A stretch of DNA of 64,000 nucleotides. Source: a virus. The notes under the pieces were generated by a model. That model saw nothing but the letters and a program-made list of their open reading frames with translations, made no database searches and was not told the DNA's origin. The stretch lies in the IMG/VR virus record IMGVR_UViG_3300027777_001718, positions 1 through 64,000 of that record. One strand, 5' to 3'. Both the position numbers and the translations under genes were made by a program. Positions 1 through 9,452 of this stretch are shown here, in pieces; the stretch's first letter is position 1; the number at the start of each line of letters is the position of its first letter.

Positions 1-211
1 AGTTTTCGCTAGCGGCTTTACACATAGCTACTCTTTCGGCGCAGATAGTCAGGCCAAAAGAGGCGTTCTCGACGTTACAGCCGGTATAGATATCAGCTGT
101 TTCTGCAAAAAGCGCCGCGGCGCCAACCCTAAACTTAGAGTACGGCGAATAGGCCGCAAGGGCAGCTTTGCGCGCTACGTCGACAAGAATATCAGCGGCA
201 ATATCGGGCAT
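1..211 (-). CDS. cdd: Cytidine deaminase, partial (3' end off window)
   Basis: Deaminates (deoxy)cytidine to (deoxy)uridine for pyrimidine salvage in the cytoplasm. I translated this directly: the ATG is at 209-211 and 70 codons are open to the window edge. Residues 21-32 read YSPYSKFRVGAA, followed by GCNVENASFG (44-53) and TICAERVA (55-62). These are the substrate loop and first zinc site (Cys57, catalytic Glu59) of the small tetrameric Cdd family. The second zinc motif PCxxC would lie beyond the edge. It is the last gene after the fibre locus, 47 bp from its upstream neighbour. With thymidylate kinase and MazG it suggests phage control of dNTP pools. Confidence 0.9.
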   Translation of the reverse strand, partial: MPDIAADILVDVARKAALAAYSPYSKFRVGAAALFAETADIYTGCNVENASFGLTICAERVAMCKAASEN

Positions 212-258
212 GTTGCATTACAAATTCTCTGGCGCCGGCGCCGTCGGCATAAATATAA

Positions 259-480
259 CTAAATTTCTGCCGCTACCCACGTCCCCGTCGCAACGTCAAG
301 CGTCCAGCCCTCGCCGGGGCATGGCTTTGGCTCAAGCCACGTCCACCCATCCACAGGGAAGCTGTATTCCTCGCGACGCTCCGCAAGCAGCGTGAATCCC
401 GGCCCATAAACGCCATTCGGCGCAAAGAGCAATTCTTTAGAATCGGGGTCACGTTTGTAAAAACCTGCGGTTTCATTCAT
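259..480 (-). CDS. Small fibre-locus protein, unknown function
   Basis: A 73-residue protein whose ATG (478-480) overlaps the stop of the DUF285 adhesin gene as ATGA, so it is probably translationally coupled to it. A longer reading from 525 would overlap the adhesin by 49 bp and is less likely. The sequence is rich in Gly, Trp and Pro, with a GWTWLEP motif near residue 43. This resembles short proteins that close fibre operons in other phages. It could be a tip accessory or a chaperone of the preceding adhesin, but nothing in the sequence decides this. Confidence 0.7.
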   Translation of the reverse strand: MNETAGFYKRDPDSKELLFAPNGVYGPGFTLLAERREEYSFPVDGWTWLEPKPCPGEGWTLDVATGTWVAAEI

Positions 481-2021
481 ACGGCTACCGTCCATCCCTT
501 TGCCGTTGCAATTGATGTGGTGCAAGTTGCGGCACCGTAGTTGCCCGTGACGGTGATTGTCTTGCCAGAGCCAGACGAAGAGAGGTTGTTGAAGATCGCG
601 TCAATCTGTGCGGCTGACAATTTGCAGGAAGCGAACGAAATCGTCTGATTGATGTTGGTACAGCCAACGGAACACAACGACGGCGATGAACTCGCGAAGC
701 TGGTTAGTGTTGTGACAGTCGACAGGTTTAGTGCTGGCAATGCCGTCAGGTACAAACAGCTATTAAACATATTCTGCGCATTCACGCCCGCCGCCGACAT
801 GACAAACAAAGGAACCGATGTAACCCCCGAGCTTTGGAACATGCCAATTACGTTTGTTGCCGCAGTCAGATTAAACAGAGGCACTGACGCGAGTAATGTG
901 CAGCTTGCAAACATATTTTGCATACTTGTTACGGACGCTGTATTAAACAGCCCAACAGAGACAAGAGACGAGCAGGTATTGAACATTTGGAATGTACTTG
1001 TCAGCGAAGGCGTATTAAATGCCGGCGAAGAAATAAGCCTTGTGCAACCGCTGAACATGGTCGACATGCTTGTCACAGAAGACGTATTAAACAAAGGACA
1101 CGTTGCAAGCGATGTGCAAGAACTAAACATGCTGGCCATGTCGGTAACGGAAGCAGTGTTAAATAACGGAACCGATGCAAGAGATGAACAGCCACTAAAC
1201 ATAGTATTCATGCTAGTGACGGACGCTGTGTTAAGCAGTGGCACTGCAACAAGAGATCGGCAACTCCAAAACATCTGGGTCATGTCTCGCACAGAAGCCG
1301 TATTGAGCAGCGGGATAGATGTGAGCGCAAAACAATCCCTAAACATTCCCACCATAGTGGTTACGGATGATGTGTTCAAGAAAGGGACAGCCGACAAAGA
1401 CCAGCATTGGTAGAACATAGAACTCATGTTCGTAACTGATGCCGTGTCAAACAAAGGAACGGACACGAGCGCGATGCAGCCCTGAAACATGTTGGCCGTG
1501 CTGGTCATGCTGTGTTGCAGGACAGTAATCTGCTTCAGATATGCTTGTGTTACGGTGCCAGAAAACCTCAATGATGTTATGCTGCTGCCATTCACCGCAA
1601 CATCTAGCCAGCCCCCCGAATAACCAACAGACGTGCTGCTATGCCGCACGTTAAGGTTGACGCTTGTCAAAGTCTGACCGCTCTGCGGATAGACTTGGAT
1701 GACAACCTGCCTGTAACCAAGCGTTGATTCGCCCGTGCTACTGATCGCAGTGTAGTCATAGGTTTTCTGCGCGGTTGCTCCGCTGGCGTGATTGGTGGTC
1801 GTCCCGTCACCCCAATCAACCGTGTAGGCACCAGCCGCCGTGAGCGCGACAAAATTTCCGTCAACATCAATACGGTGCAGCCCAGCAAGTCTCTGTTGCC
1901 CCGCCACGCTGGGCAGGGATGTCCAAGCAGATGGCCGCACCCACAACGTGTCAGTAGTGGCTGCTGAGAGAAAGCCGCGACTGTTGCTCAGTCGCGGGCG
2001 AGATGCCGATGTTACTGTCAC
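477..2021 (-). CDS. Tail-fibre adhesin with BspA/DUF285 leucine-rich repeats
   Basis: A 514-residue surface protein. Residues about 45-90 look like a PKD-type beta domain (AGAYTVDWGDGTT). They are followed by about 11 tandem repeats of roughly 24 residues with the pattern TxSVTxMxxMFxxCxxLxxVPLFN, the BspA-like DUF285 (PF03382) repeat known from bacterial surface lipoproteins. The last repeats degrade before a C-terminal segment ending GWTVAV. No signal peptide is present, as expected for a virion protein assembled in the cytoplasm. It overlaps the genes on both sides by 4 bp. Its likely role is receptor binding at a fibre tip; the ligand is unknown. Confidence 0.85.
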   Translation of the reverse strand: MTVTSASRPRLSNSRGFLSAATTDTLWVRPSAWTSLPSVAGQQRLAGLHRIDVDGNFVALTAAGAYTVDWGDGTTTNHASGATAQKTYDYTAISSTGESTLGYRQVVIQVYPQSGQTLTSVNLNVRHSSTSVGYSGGWLDVAVNGSSITSLRFSGTVTQAYLKQITVLQHSMTSTANMFQGCIALVSVPLFDTASVTNMSSMFYQCWSLSAVPFLNTSSVTTMVGMFRDCFALTSIPLLNTASVRDMTQMFWSCRSLVAVPLLNTASVTSMNTMFSGCSSLASVPLFNTASVTDMASMFSSCTSLATCPLFNTSSVTSMSTMFSGCTRLISSPAFNTPSLTSTFQMFNTCSSLVSVGLFNTASVTSMQNMFASCTLLASVPLFNLTAATNVIGMFQSSGVTSVPLFVMSAAGVNAQNMFNSCLYLTALPALNLSTVTTLTSFASSSPSLCSVGCTNINQTISFASCKLSAAQIDAIFNNLSSSGSGKTITVTGNYGAATCTTSIATAKGWTVAV

Positions 2022-2344
2022 GTTATCTCGACTCCGAATAGCGAGAACGCGAGATTTGCTGTCCCGGCGTAGACCGAAACAACGTCGGTCGCAGCAAGCG
2101 AAATGCCAAGCGTGAGGAAGAGCGAATCGTTTGCGTTCACCGTGGCGTCGTAGGCTAAGTAATGCTGATTTGCCACAGTCGCCCCCGCAGGTCGAACGGC
2201 CACGCGAAACGTAGTCGAAACGCCGAGGTTAGCCACTGAAAGAGTTGAGGCGACGGCACTGGTCGATGCCGGAACCGTGTACAGAGTGGTCAGTGTCGTC
2301 GCAGACGGGTTGCTCTGGCCGAGAACTTTGTGCGTCTGTGGCAT
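2018..2344 (-). CDS. Small virion/fibre-associated beta protein
   Basis: A 108-residue Ala/Thr/Val-rich protein opening PQTHKVLGQSNPSATTLTTL and ending FSLFGVEIT. The pattern (tail-associated LGQ..P...T...LYTVP, then YLAYD, then LGISLAATDVV) matches a type of small structural protein that recurs in environmental and cyanobacterial phages near fibre genes; this is recognition from memory. It is coupled to the next gene by a 4-bp overlap. A decoration or connector protein is most likely; the exact role is unknown. Confidence 0.75.
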   Translation of the reverse strand: MPQTHKVLGQSNPSATTLTTLYTVPASTSAVASTLSVANLGVSTTFRVAVRPAGATVANQHYLAYDATVNANDSLFLTLGISLAATDVVSVYAGTANLAFSLFGVEIT

Positions 2345-2347
2345 TTC

Positions 2348-2590
2348 TCAGCCTCCCATCAGAAGGAATGGATGTAATGGAACGAAGTCGAGGCGAGCCT
2401 GCGAAAGCGTGCCGCTGGTCAGGTAGCTGGCATTGATCCCTTCATAGGGCAACGAAACCCACGCCGTGCTGCCGTCGCCAACCTTAAAGCGATTTGTATC
2501 TGTTTCGACAACAATCTCGCCAGCCGCGATGGTTGGATTGTTTGCCGTGAGAATAGCCGCTGTGCCGCGTTTGTGTTGTACTGTTTTCAT
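2348..2590 (-). CDS. Stand-alone Mtd-like head-domain protein
   Basis: An 80-residue protein that is essentially one module: [13 protein letters not shown] (7-19), [17 protein letters not shown] (25-41), then SLPYEG. This is the signature of the N-terminal domain of the Bordetella phage major tropism determinant, found at the base of many phage fibres. Here it stands alone with a short tail ending PFLLMGG. Related copies occur at 7548, 7758 and 9453 and inside the fibres at 5710 and 11496. Its stop overlaps the next gene's start context by 4 bp with the collagen-like fibre upstream. It may be a trimeric adaptor that plugs fibres to the tail. Confidence 0.8.
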   Translation of the reverse strand: MKTVQHKRGTAAILTANNPTIAAGEIVVETDTNRFKVGDGSTAWVSLPYEGINASYLTSGTLSQARLDFVPLHPFLLMGG

Positions 2591-3885
2591 GAGCCGCTCA
2601 CGCTCACATTCTTAAACGCCGAGCTTGAGTAGCTCGGGATAAACGACAGTACGTCACCGCTTGCCAGCGACAATGAGCCGGATCGGGAAATGCCAGAACC
2701 GTCGTAGCCGTTGTAGTCAAGCTGCGAGACTTGCGTTCCGTTCTTGCGAACACTCAGATATTCGCCGTTCAGCCCAGCGTCGATGCCCGTGATTGTGTAC
2801 GAAACAGTGCATGACGCTGACGCTGTCCAACGGTAATACCGCAGGCTGTCTGCGTTGCTATCTGGCACTTCTGTCGCACGCACATAAGGTGAAGCGGCCG
2901 TTCCTGCCCCCGTGAACGTACTCGTACCATTCGTTCGCGAGATTGTGATCTTAGATGCCGACGGGGCGATTGCAGTGCTGGTGACATACGCGCCAGTGCC
3001 AGCACTGTTCACCGCAGCCACGCGGAAATAATAGTTTGTGCCGCCTGTGAGCCCCGTGACAGTCGCAGTCGTTGCAGTAGATGTTCCATCTGCAAACGTC
3101 GTCCAGCTAGACTGGTCCGTGCTGTACTGCACGATGTAGTCGGTCAATGACGCGCCGCCAGTGTTTGTCGGTGCCGTCCACGACAGAGCCACGCTGCCCA
3201 CGGCAGGAGTGCCAGAGATACCTGTCGGTGCCGCCGGGACGATGGCGGCGTAGGCACCGCAGTCGTAAACGAATGGGTCTGCAAGTTTGGCAGAGGTAAT
3301 GCTGGCGTCTGCAATTGACGCGCTGCCGGCTGGACCAGTAGCGCCGGTGACACCCGCGACACCTGTAGCCCCTGTGGTCCCGACACCTGTGGCGCCAGTT
3401 GTTCCTGTTGCGCCGACAACACCTGTAGCGCCTTGCGCGCCCGTAGCGCCCGTAACACCTACACCCGTCGCGCCTTGAACACCTGTAGCTCCAGTAACGC
3501 CAGCAGGCCCTGTCGCGCCAGTTACACCAGCAGAACCAGCAGGACCAGTAGCGCCTGTAACGCCGGCAGGTCCTATAACGCCAGTAGCGCCTGCTGTGCC
3601 AACACCTGTAGCCCCGGTAACTCCTACACCCGTCGCGCCTTGAACACCTGTAGCTCCAGTAACGCCTGCTGTGCCAACACCTGTAGCGCCAGTAACGCCG
3701 GCAGGCCCTGTAGCGCCTGTAACGCCTGCTGTGCCAACACCTGTAGCTCCAGTAACGCCGGCCGCCCCGTTTATGCCGGTAATATCGCCGGCCAAGTCCC
3801 ATGCGTAACCGGACCACGTAAACGTTCGGCCGTTTTGCACGGACGTTTGGCCAATACTGGGGCTTGCGGGGAATGAAATAGCCAT
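2587..3885 (-). CDS. Collagen-like fibre with fibronectin III domain
   Basis: A 432-residue fibre. A short N-terminal module ([11 protein letters not shown]...[13 protein letters not shown], residues 4-31) is followed by a collagen-like stretch of GATGV/GPAGV triplets to about residue 185. A fibronectin type III domain follows at about 215-305 ([20 protein letters not shown] ... [16 protein letters not shown]), then a beta-rich C-terminal domain of about 115 residues with no recognised family. The collagen repeats predict a trimeric stalk, and the tip probably binds host surface glycans or proteins. The FnIII domain is closely related to those in the genes at 4291 and 8011. Confidence 0.87.
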   Translation of the reverse strand: MAISFPASPSIGQTSVQNGRTFTWSGYAWDLAGDITGINGAAGVTGATGVGTAGVTGATGPAGVTGATGVGTAGVTGATGVQGATGVGVTGATGVGTAGATGVIGPAGVTGATGPAGSAGVTGATGPAGVTGATGVQGATGVGVTGATGAQGATGVVGATGTTGATGVGTTGATGVAGVTGATGPAGSASIADASITSAKLADPFVYDCGAYAAIVPAAPTGISGTPAVGSVALSWTAPTNTGGASLTDYIVQYSTDQSSWTTFADGTSTATTATVTGLTGGTNYYFRVAAVNSAGTGAYVTSTAIAPSASKITISRTNGTSTFTGAGTAASPYVRATEVPDSNADSLRYYRWTASASCTVSYTITGIDAGLNGEYLSVRKNGTQVSQLDYNGYDGSGISRSGSLSLASGDVLSFIPSYSSSAFKNVSVSGS

Positions 3886-3934
3886 AGTTAATTTTAAGCG
3901 TTAACGCGGGCGCCGGTAATAGTTTTAAGATTAG

Positions 3935-4288
3935 TCACGAATTTTGCAACGGCACCCAAGTCAAAATTTCTTCGTTCCAAAAGTGCGGACCTTCCGGCAT
4001 AGGCGTCGGCGGTTGCCAATCGTGGTTCGCATCTAGCGTCCACGACGGAAATGGTCGTGGCGCAACAAATACATCGGCGTCGACGTCGTAGCGACAATCA
4101 ACGCCGGCGAATTGTTTACGGATTCTGCCTGTGTAGCTTGTTTGAACCCATTCGCCGCCAAACAAAGCTTTGCAAAACGCCACGCCTTTGTTTTCATTTT
4201 CAACGCCATTGTCAAGCAACTCTGCGTTAGCAACAACAATGACTTGCGTAACAATGTTGTTTTCGTTTAATTTTGCAAAATGCGCCAT
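3935..4288 (-). CDS. Conserved fibre-associated phage protein
   Basis: A 117-residue protein starting MAHFAKLNENNIVTQVIVV. The start at 4288 lies 2 bp beyond the previous stop; the longer frame to 4462 runs through the upstream gene. The order of segments, GVAFCKALFG, WVQTSY, IRKQFAG, then FPSWTL and ending FWNEEILTWVPL, recurs in many marine and freshwater phages beside tail fibres. No enzymatic motif is visible. It may be a small virion protein or a fibre-folding helper. Confidence 0.82.
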   Translation of the reverse strand: MAHFAKLNENNIVTQVIVVANAELLDNGVENENKGVAFCKALFGGEWVQTSYTGRIRKQFAGVDCRYDVDADVFVAPRPFPSWTLDANHDWQPPTPMPEGPHFWNEEILTWVPLQNS

Positions 4289-4290
4289 GA

Positions 4291-5706
4291 TTAAAAAGTG
4301 ATACTCCCACTGCCCGTGAACGTGTAAACTGTGTCGCTTCCGACCGTCGTGACAGTTGGCGATCCGACCGTTGACACAGCTGCCGCTGGGCTGCGAATGA
4401 TAACAATACCGGAGCCGCCATTGCCGCCGAAACGCCCGCTGGCGTCGCTTGAATTCCGACATGCGCCGCCGCCGCTGCCAGTGTTTTGCGTGCCGGCCGT
4501 AGCAGAAATTGTTGTGCCTGTTGTACCTGCTCCGCCGATACTACTACCGCCGGCGCCAGCGTTGGTGTTACCAGAGCCGCCACCACCACCAGCATAAAAG
4601 ACAGAAGAGCCGGTAATGTCGCTGGACACGCCGATACCGCCGGCTCCTCCCGAATTAGTCGCGCCGTTTTGGCCTACAGCGCCAGCGCCGCCGCCGCCAC
4701 CACCCGCGCCATTAACGCCGTTGCCGCCGGCATTACCTTCGCCGGTCACACCTGACGCGCCGGTTGTAGCCGCTCCTGAGTTGTAACCGCCAGCACCGCC
4801 GCCTGAGCCACCGCTAAGCGCGCTCAAGCCTGTGTAAGCGCCACCGCCCCCGCCGCCCGTGGGACTGATAGTGGAAAACACTGAAGAAAACCCACTGCTA
4901 CCCACAAGTCCGATAGCGCCTGTCTGTGAACCGGCTGTGCCTCCCGCGCCGACCGTTACTGTATATGAAGTATTTGCGGATACACTGAGATTACCTGTTT
5001 TTAATCCACCAGCGCCGCCACCGCCGCCAACGCGAGAGCCACCAGCTGCCCCGCCTGAAACAACTAAATAGCGAACAACAATTGTGTTGGTTGGAGTGAC
5101 TGCACTGCTTGCAGTGCTATACGCACCAGTGCCCGCGTCGTTTGTAGCCGAGACCCTAAACACATACGCCGTGCCGTTCGTTAGACCAGTGACAGTGGCA
5201 CTTGTCGCTGTTGATGCAGCCCGCGTAAACGTCGTCCACGTTGATCCAGAGTTGCTGCTGTATTGCACTGTGTAATTGGTGATTGGAGTCTGAGACAGCA
5301 CATTCGGCGCCGTCCACGACACGGCCGCTTGTGTGTTGCTGCCGACGGCCGTCACGCTTGTTGGCGCGGGCGGCACAAGTAGGTTGCGCAAAACACTATC
5401 TACATTGCCGCCTAGCGGGCCAAGCTCCATGTACACAGTGCCAGTCCAGCGATATGTTCTGGCTGTGTCTGTGGCTATATAAATAACATTGCTCGTACCA
5501 GTTGCCGGAAAACTAGCCGCCGTAGCGTACTCGTATATGGCTGCCGAACCACCAAGCGTCACGGTAACAATGTTGCCAGCGGCGTCCTTGGTAAACATTG
5601 CTGGGCTGGACGAATCCCACCTGATCGCTAGTTCGTGCGTTTCCAAATCCGTCGTGAGCGGAACGTTGCTCGCGGTATAGCTACGTTTTGGTTTAATTTT
5701 TGGCAT
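4291..5706 (-). CDS. Fibre with FnIII and glycine-rich domain
   Basis: A 471-residue fibre. The N-terminus carries a degenerate head module (TTDLETHELAIRWDS). It is followed by a fibronectin III domain near 113-205 and a glycine-rich domain near 210-435 full of GGGGG and GGAGG clusters, ending SGIVIIRS. Glycine-rich domains of this kind form polyglycine-II-type sandwiches in the receptor-binding tips of some phages (established for phage S16 gp38-type adhesins), so this is probably a host-recognition tip. The last ~30 residues repeat a short GSxTVxTVGSDTVYTF motif. It sits 2 bp before the 117-residue protein. Confidence 0.85.
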   Translation of the reverse strand: MPKIKPKRSYTASNVPLTTDLETHELAIRWDSSSPAMFTKDAAGNIVTVTLGGSAAIYEYATAASFPATGTSNVIYIATDTARTYRWTGTVYMELGPLGGNVDSVLRNLLVPPAPTSVTAVGSNTQAAVSWTAPNVLSQTPITNYTVQYSSNSGSTWTTFTRAASTATSATVTGLTNGTAYVFRVSATNDAGTGAYSTASSAVTPTNTIVVRYLVVSGGAAGGSRVGGGGGAGGLKTGNLSVSANTSYTVTVGAGGTAGSQTGAIGLVGSSGFSSVFSTISPTGGGGGGAYTGLSALSGGSGGGAGGYNSGAATTGASGVTGEGNAGGNGVNGAGGGGGGAGAVGQNGATNSGGAGGIGVSSDITGSSVFYAGGGGGSGNTNAGAGGSSIGGAGTTGTTISATAGTQNTGSGGGACRNSSDASGRFGGNGGSGIVIIRSPAAAVSTVGSPTVTTVGSDTVYTFTGSGSITF

Positions 5707-5709
5707 GTG

Positions 5710-7518
5710 TTAACCCGTGAGCGCAAAAGATGTGTAATTACCGCTAGCCACCGCAGACCAGTTGCCAGTGCCGATCTGAACAGGGGCGTTGCGGTCTGCT
5801 GTGGTGCCGTCACCAACAGCCCCAACGGCATTGTTGCCCCACGCAAACAGTTTGCCGTCGGAGCGGACGGCTAGCACTACGCGGAACGATGCGGCCACCG
5901 CCGTCCAACTGTCCGTTCCAATCTGTATCGGTGCGCTGCGATTTGTGGTCGTGCCATCACCCAGTTGGCCGTATGTGTTTCTGCCCCACGCAAACAGTTT
6001 GCCATCAGCGCGGATCGCGTAGGTGTTTCCTTCGCCTTGATCCACGCTCAACCAACTGTCTGTACCAATTTGCACCGGCGTGTTTCGTGCCGTGGTTGTG
6101 CCGTCACCGACTTCACCACTTGAATTACTGCCCCAGACAAACAGCTTGCCGTCGGAGCGAATAGCGGCGGTGCCGTAATATCCGGCGGAAACCTCCGTCC
6201 AGTTGTCCGTTCCAATCTGTACCGGCGTACTGCGGTCTGTAGTCGTGCCGTCGCCAAGCTGACCTAACGCATTCCAGCCCCACGCAAACAACTTGCCGTC
6301 GGAGCGAATCGCTGCAATGTGTTGATAGTTTGAAGCTATCTTCGTCCAGTTGTCCGTTCCAATCTGTACCGGCGTACTGCGATTAGTAGTCGTGCCGTCG
6401 CCAAGCTGACCCTCTATATTTCTGCCCCAAGCAAACAACTTGCCGTCGGAGCGAATCGCGTAACTGCTCAGGCCTGCGGCGACAGCAGACCAGTCGCTAG
6501 TGCCAATCTGCACCGGCGTGCTTCGTTGCGTGGTCGTGCCGTCACCGAGAGAACCAGCCCACGAATCGCCCCATGAAAACAGTTTTTGCGAACTGCTGAT
6601 GCCGAGTGAGTGTCCGCCTCCGCAAGTAATTTTAGACCAACTGCCGCTGCCGACTTGAACAGGAGACAACCGGTCCGTAGTAGTGCCGTCGCCAATTTGA
6701 CCGGATGAGTTTAGTCCCCAGCCGAACAGAGAAAGTGCAGTTGCAACTGAGCCAACAAAAAACCCGCCGTCAATTGAGTCGTTTTCTCCTAGAACGCCTG
6801 TAGCCCCAGTAACGCCAGCAGGCCCTGTAGCCCCGGTAACTCCCGTAACGCCTGCTGTGCCAACGCCTGTAGCCCCAGTAACGCCCGCCACGCCAGTTGC
6901 GCCTGTTGCCCCACTTGTGCCGGTAACACCAGTAGCGCCCGATACGCCTACCGCACCTTGCGGGCCTGTTGCGCCAGTAATACCAACAGGTCCAGTTGCG
7001 CCTTGAACGCCGGTCGCCCCTACAACACCTGTAGCGCCTGCGCCGCCAGTTACCCCGGTAGCGCCAAAACTTTCTCGGTACGGTAGCGCGGTCCAGCTAA
7101 GAACACCGTCACCGATTTTGAACTTGCCAGTATCTGTTTCAAAGCACGGCTCGCCTACAGATAACAAAATATTCGCAGCGGTCAGGTTAGCCGCAGTACC
7201 GCGCTTAAACTGTATTTTGGTCGTGCTCGAAAGCACTTGCCCGACATCTGAAAACACGCCGCCATTGATCGTGTCGCCATCAGAGTAGCCCGGGCCTGTT
7301 GGACCAGCGGGGCCAGTTGCGCCAGTAACTCCTGTAGCGCCGTTGCCGCCAGATCCGGTGCTGTTTTGATACGGCAGGTCGTTCCAACTATGAACGCCAT
7401 CGCCGATTTTGAACCGATCTGTGTCGGTTTCAAAACACGGCTCCCCAGCATATAACGCCGGGTTTACGCTCGCAAGCGCTAAAGCTGTGCCGCGTCTAAA
7501 ACGAATAAGTGACGACAT
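5710..7518 (-). CDS. Tail fibre with seven RCC1 repeats
   Basis: A 602-residue fibre. It has two Mtd-like head modules (residues about 1-53 and 95-150; [20 protein letters not shown] and [20 protein letters not shown]), each followed by collagen-like GATG triplets. From about residue 255 seven tandem repeats of about 50 residues follow, each with the pattern [31 protein letters not shown]. That is the RCC1 / regulator of chromosome condensation repeat, and seven copies make a complete seven-bladed propeller. The last repeat ends at the C-terminus (SFALTG). The propeller is probably the receptor-binding tip. Confidence 0.9.
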   Translation of the reverse strand: MSSLIRFRRGTALALASVNPALYAGEPCFETDTDRFKIGDGVHSWNDLPYQNSTGSGGNGATGVTGATGPAGPTGPGYSDGDTINGGVFSDVGQVLSSTTKIQFKRGTAANLTAANILLSVGEPCFETDTGKFKIGDGVLSWTALPYRESFGATGVTGGAGATGVVGATGVQGATGPVGITGATGPQGAVGVSGATGVTGTSGATGATGVAGVTGATGVGTAGVTGVTGATGPAGVTGATGVLGENDSIDGGFFVGSVATALSLFGWGLNSSGQIGDGTTTDRLSPVQVGSGSWSKITCGGGHSLGISSSQKLFSWGDSWAGSLGDGTTTQRSTPVQIGTSDWSAVAAGLSSYAIRSDGKLFAWGRNIEGQLGDGTTTNRSTPVQIGTDNWTKIASNYQHIAAIRSDGKLFAWGWNALGQLGDGTTTDRSTPVQIGTDNWTEVSAGYYGTAAIRSDGKLFVWGSNSSGEVGDGTTTARNTPVQIGTDSWLSVDQGEGNTYAIRADGKLFAWGRNTYGQLGDGTTTNRSAPIQIGTDSWTAVAASFRVVLAVRSDGKLFAWGNNAVGAVGDGTTADRNAPVQIGTGNWSAVASGNYTSFALTG

Positions 7519-7547
7519 TGCAAACTCGAAAAATCAATTGCCGGTAT

Positions 7548-7730
7548 TTACGTTACTTCTCCGCCGTCAGCAATCGAATAATCAAGCAGATTTACGACGG
7601 TATTTTCATCCGTTTTTACAAACACATTGCCGTCCGCGGTGTTAATTGCAATTTCGCCCACGACAAGTTGCGCTGCAGTTGGCGCAGCGCCCTGCGTGGC
7701 GTTTTTCTTCTGCAAAACGATATTGTACAT
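7548..7730 (-). CDS. Mini head-module protein (Mtd-like)
   Basis: A 60-residue protein with one module: QKKNATQGAAPTAAQLVVGE (7-26), then IAINTADGNVFVKTDE, ending IADGGEVT. It is similar to the genes at 7758 (72 aa) and 9453 (85 aa): each has a charged start, a GAxPTxxQLxxGE core, the INxADGxVFxK strand and a terminal DGGEV/I. The three form a small paralogous family among the fibres. With no stalk or tip of its own it may act as a cap, a spacer or an assembly partner for fibres sharing the module. Confidence 0.75.
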   Translation of the reverse strand: MYNIVLQKKNATQGAAPTAAQLVVGEIAINTADGNVFVKTDENTVVNLLDYSIADGGEVT

Positions 7731-7757
7731 AGTCGTTACCGTTCGTGCAGGCTTAAA

Positions 7758-7976
7758 TTACGGCGCTACCACTTCGCCGCCGTCAGCAATACGCGGTTTC
7801 CGTATTGATATGATAATCTGATTTTCCGTTGCTGTGCCGGCTGTCGGGTCATCCAAGCTTTTCAGAAATACGTCGCCGTCTGCGCCGTTTACCGCAAATT
7901 CGCCAAATTGCAGCGCTGTGACCGTAGGTTCTGCGCCAGATGTTTCGTTGCGCCTGTGCACAATTTGTACAGCCAT
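7758..7976 (-). CDS. Mini head-module protein (Mtd-like)
   Basis: A 72-residue paralogue of the 60-residue protein next to it. It reads HRRNETSGAEPTVTALQFGE, then FAVNGADGDVFLKSLDD, ending IADGGEVVAP. The core IRKPRIADGGEV parallels YSIADGGEV in the neighbour. A gap of 27 bp separates the two, so they look like a local duplication that has diverged. Role inferred as above; no catalytic residues are seen. Confidence 0.75.
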   Translation of the reverse strand: MAVQIVHRRNETSGAEPTVTALQFGEFAVNGADGDVFLKSLDDPTAGTATENQIIISIRKPRIADGGEVVAP

Positions 7977-8010
7977 GATTTACTCGCGTGTTATGCGTTT
8001 TTGGTTATTG

Positions 8011-9447
8011 TCACAGTGGCGGCGTGGGAATTGTGTAAGTAGCGCCGGTGTATATGGCGGCAGAACAGATGCGGATGTTTGACATCATTCCACAACCAAA
8101 TGAACCAACAAGCATGCTGCTGCCGCTAAAAGAATCAGTGACAGTAGCCGAAGCAACCCGCGAGCCATTGGCGTGCAGGTAAACGGTATTTCCGCTGCGC
8201 GACAATGCCACATGCGTCCAAGAGTTGTAACCCAGCGCGTCCGATGTTGACGCTGCCACAGTAGACCCATTGACAGAAAGCCGCAGTTTGCTGCTACCAC
8301 TACCTTCCAGATTAAAAGAAAACACAGAATTTCCAAAAATCTGACAGTTGTTACTCTGAAAACCAAAAAAGTCTGGAACGCACAGCCATGTTTCAAATGT
8401 AAAATTTGATGTGCCAAGCGACAGGTCTGCGAATGTCAGAGTGCGCCCGCCAAAAAACACACACCGCCAATTACCGTTTTGACCGGCTCTGTATCCAACA
8501 ACTGGATCGCCGTAATACGTGTTGACAATAGCGTTCCCGCCGAGCGACCGCGCTGCTGGCCCGCTGTCGGTTGGAGCATCACCGTTGTCTCCGCTATTAG
8601 GCCCGATAAGCAGCAGCGCTGGCGGCGCTGCGCTAGGAGTTACAGAAGCGCTAACAGTTGAATATGCTCCTTGACCGACGCCATTTACCGCAGCAACGCG
8701 AAAAGTGTATGCTGTGTCGTTGGTTAATCCTGTGACGGTCGCGCTCGTCGCCATAGACGTGCTGTCGCTGAATGTAGTCCACGCGCCGCCACTTGGTTGA
8801 TACTGCACAACATAGTCTGTGACAGGAGTCTGCGACAAAACGCCTGTTGGTGCCGTCCACACTACAGCCGCCTGTTCGTTGCCAGACGTCGCACTGACGC
8901 TTGTTGGTGCAGGCGGCAGGAACAAATCCCAACGAGAGTCAGAGCCCGCGCCGCCACCACCGCCACCGCCTGTAGCCGCTAATACGCCGCCAGTGATAGT
9001 TAACCCCGAGCCAATTTTAATGCCGCCAAGCACGCTGCTAGTAGCAGTCGGCAACGTAAAATTAGCGCCAGTAGCCCCTTGTGGCCCTGTAGCGCCTGTA
9101 GCGCCGTCAGCGCCATTTACGCCAGTTGCGCCGGTAACGCCCGCCGCACCAGTGACGCCGGTAACACCCGTCGTGCCTTGCGCGCCCGTGGCTCCAGTAA
9201 CACCAGCAACACCAGTAGCTCCGGTTACGCCGGTAACGCCCTGTACTCCGGTGACGCCAGTGACGCCAGTGACGCCAGCAACACCCGTAGCCCCAGTAAC
9301 GCCAGTGGCGCCTGAACCGGCCGACAACGCCGCAATAGCCGCGAGCGTGACTTTATTTGTGGCCGTGCCGGCCGCATTACTTACCGGAACAACACTTGTG
9401 CCGACAGCTGCAGCACTGGGCAGTTCAGATATCTTAATGTCGGCCAT
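8011..9447 (-). CDS. Collagen-like fibre with FnIII and laminin-G-like tip
   Basis: A 478-residue fibre. The N-terminal module [20 protein letters not shown] is shared with the fibre at 14652 ([15 protein letters not shown]). Collagen-like GVTGATGV triplets span about 45-135. A fibronectin III domain covers about 185-275. The C-terminal part is a jelly-roll that looks like the LamG/concanavalin A-like family ([13 protein letters not shown], then [20 protein letters not shown], then [14 protein letters not shown]). Such domains bind sugars, so the tip is probably a glycan-binding receptor module. It is separated by 34 bp from the mini head protein that follows. Confidence 0.87.
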   Translation of the reverse strand: MADIKISELPSAAAVGTSVVPVSNAAGTATNKVTLAAIAALSAGSGATGVTGATGVAGVTGVTGVTGVQGVTGVTGATGVAGVTGATGAQGTTGVTGVTGAAGVTGATGVNGADGATGATGPQGATGANFTLPTATSSVLGGIKIGSGLTITGGVLAATGGGGGGGAGSDSRWDLFLPPAPTSVSATSGNEQAAVVWTAPTGVLSQTPVTDYVVQYQPSGGAWTTFSDSTSMATSATVTGLTNDTAYTFRVAAVNGVGQGAYSTVSASVTPSAAPPALLLIGPNSGDNGDAPTDSGPAARSLGGNAIVNTYYGDPVVGYRAGQNGNWRCVFFGGRTLTFADLSLGTSNFTFETWLCVPDFFGFQSNNCQIFGNSVFSFNLEGSGSSKLRLSVNGSTVAASTSDALGYNSWTHVALSRSGNTVYLHANGSRVASATVTDSFSGSSMLVGSFGCGMMSNIRICSAAIYTGATYTIPTPPL

Positions 9448-9452
9448 CGCGT

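Noticed and set aside
212-258. Short GC palindrome (GGCGCC repeated) as terminator before cdd
   Set aside because: No T-run follows on the minus strand; it is only a short self-complementary sequence.
649-1413. 254-residue plus-strand reading frame
   Set aside because: It is antisense to the DUF285 repeats; its repetitive sequence is explained by the repeats on the minus strand and no ribosome binding site was seen.
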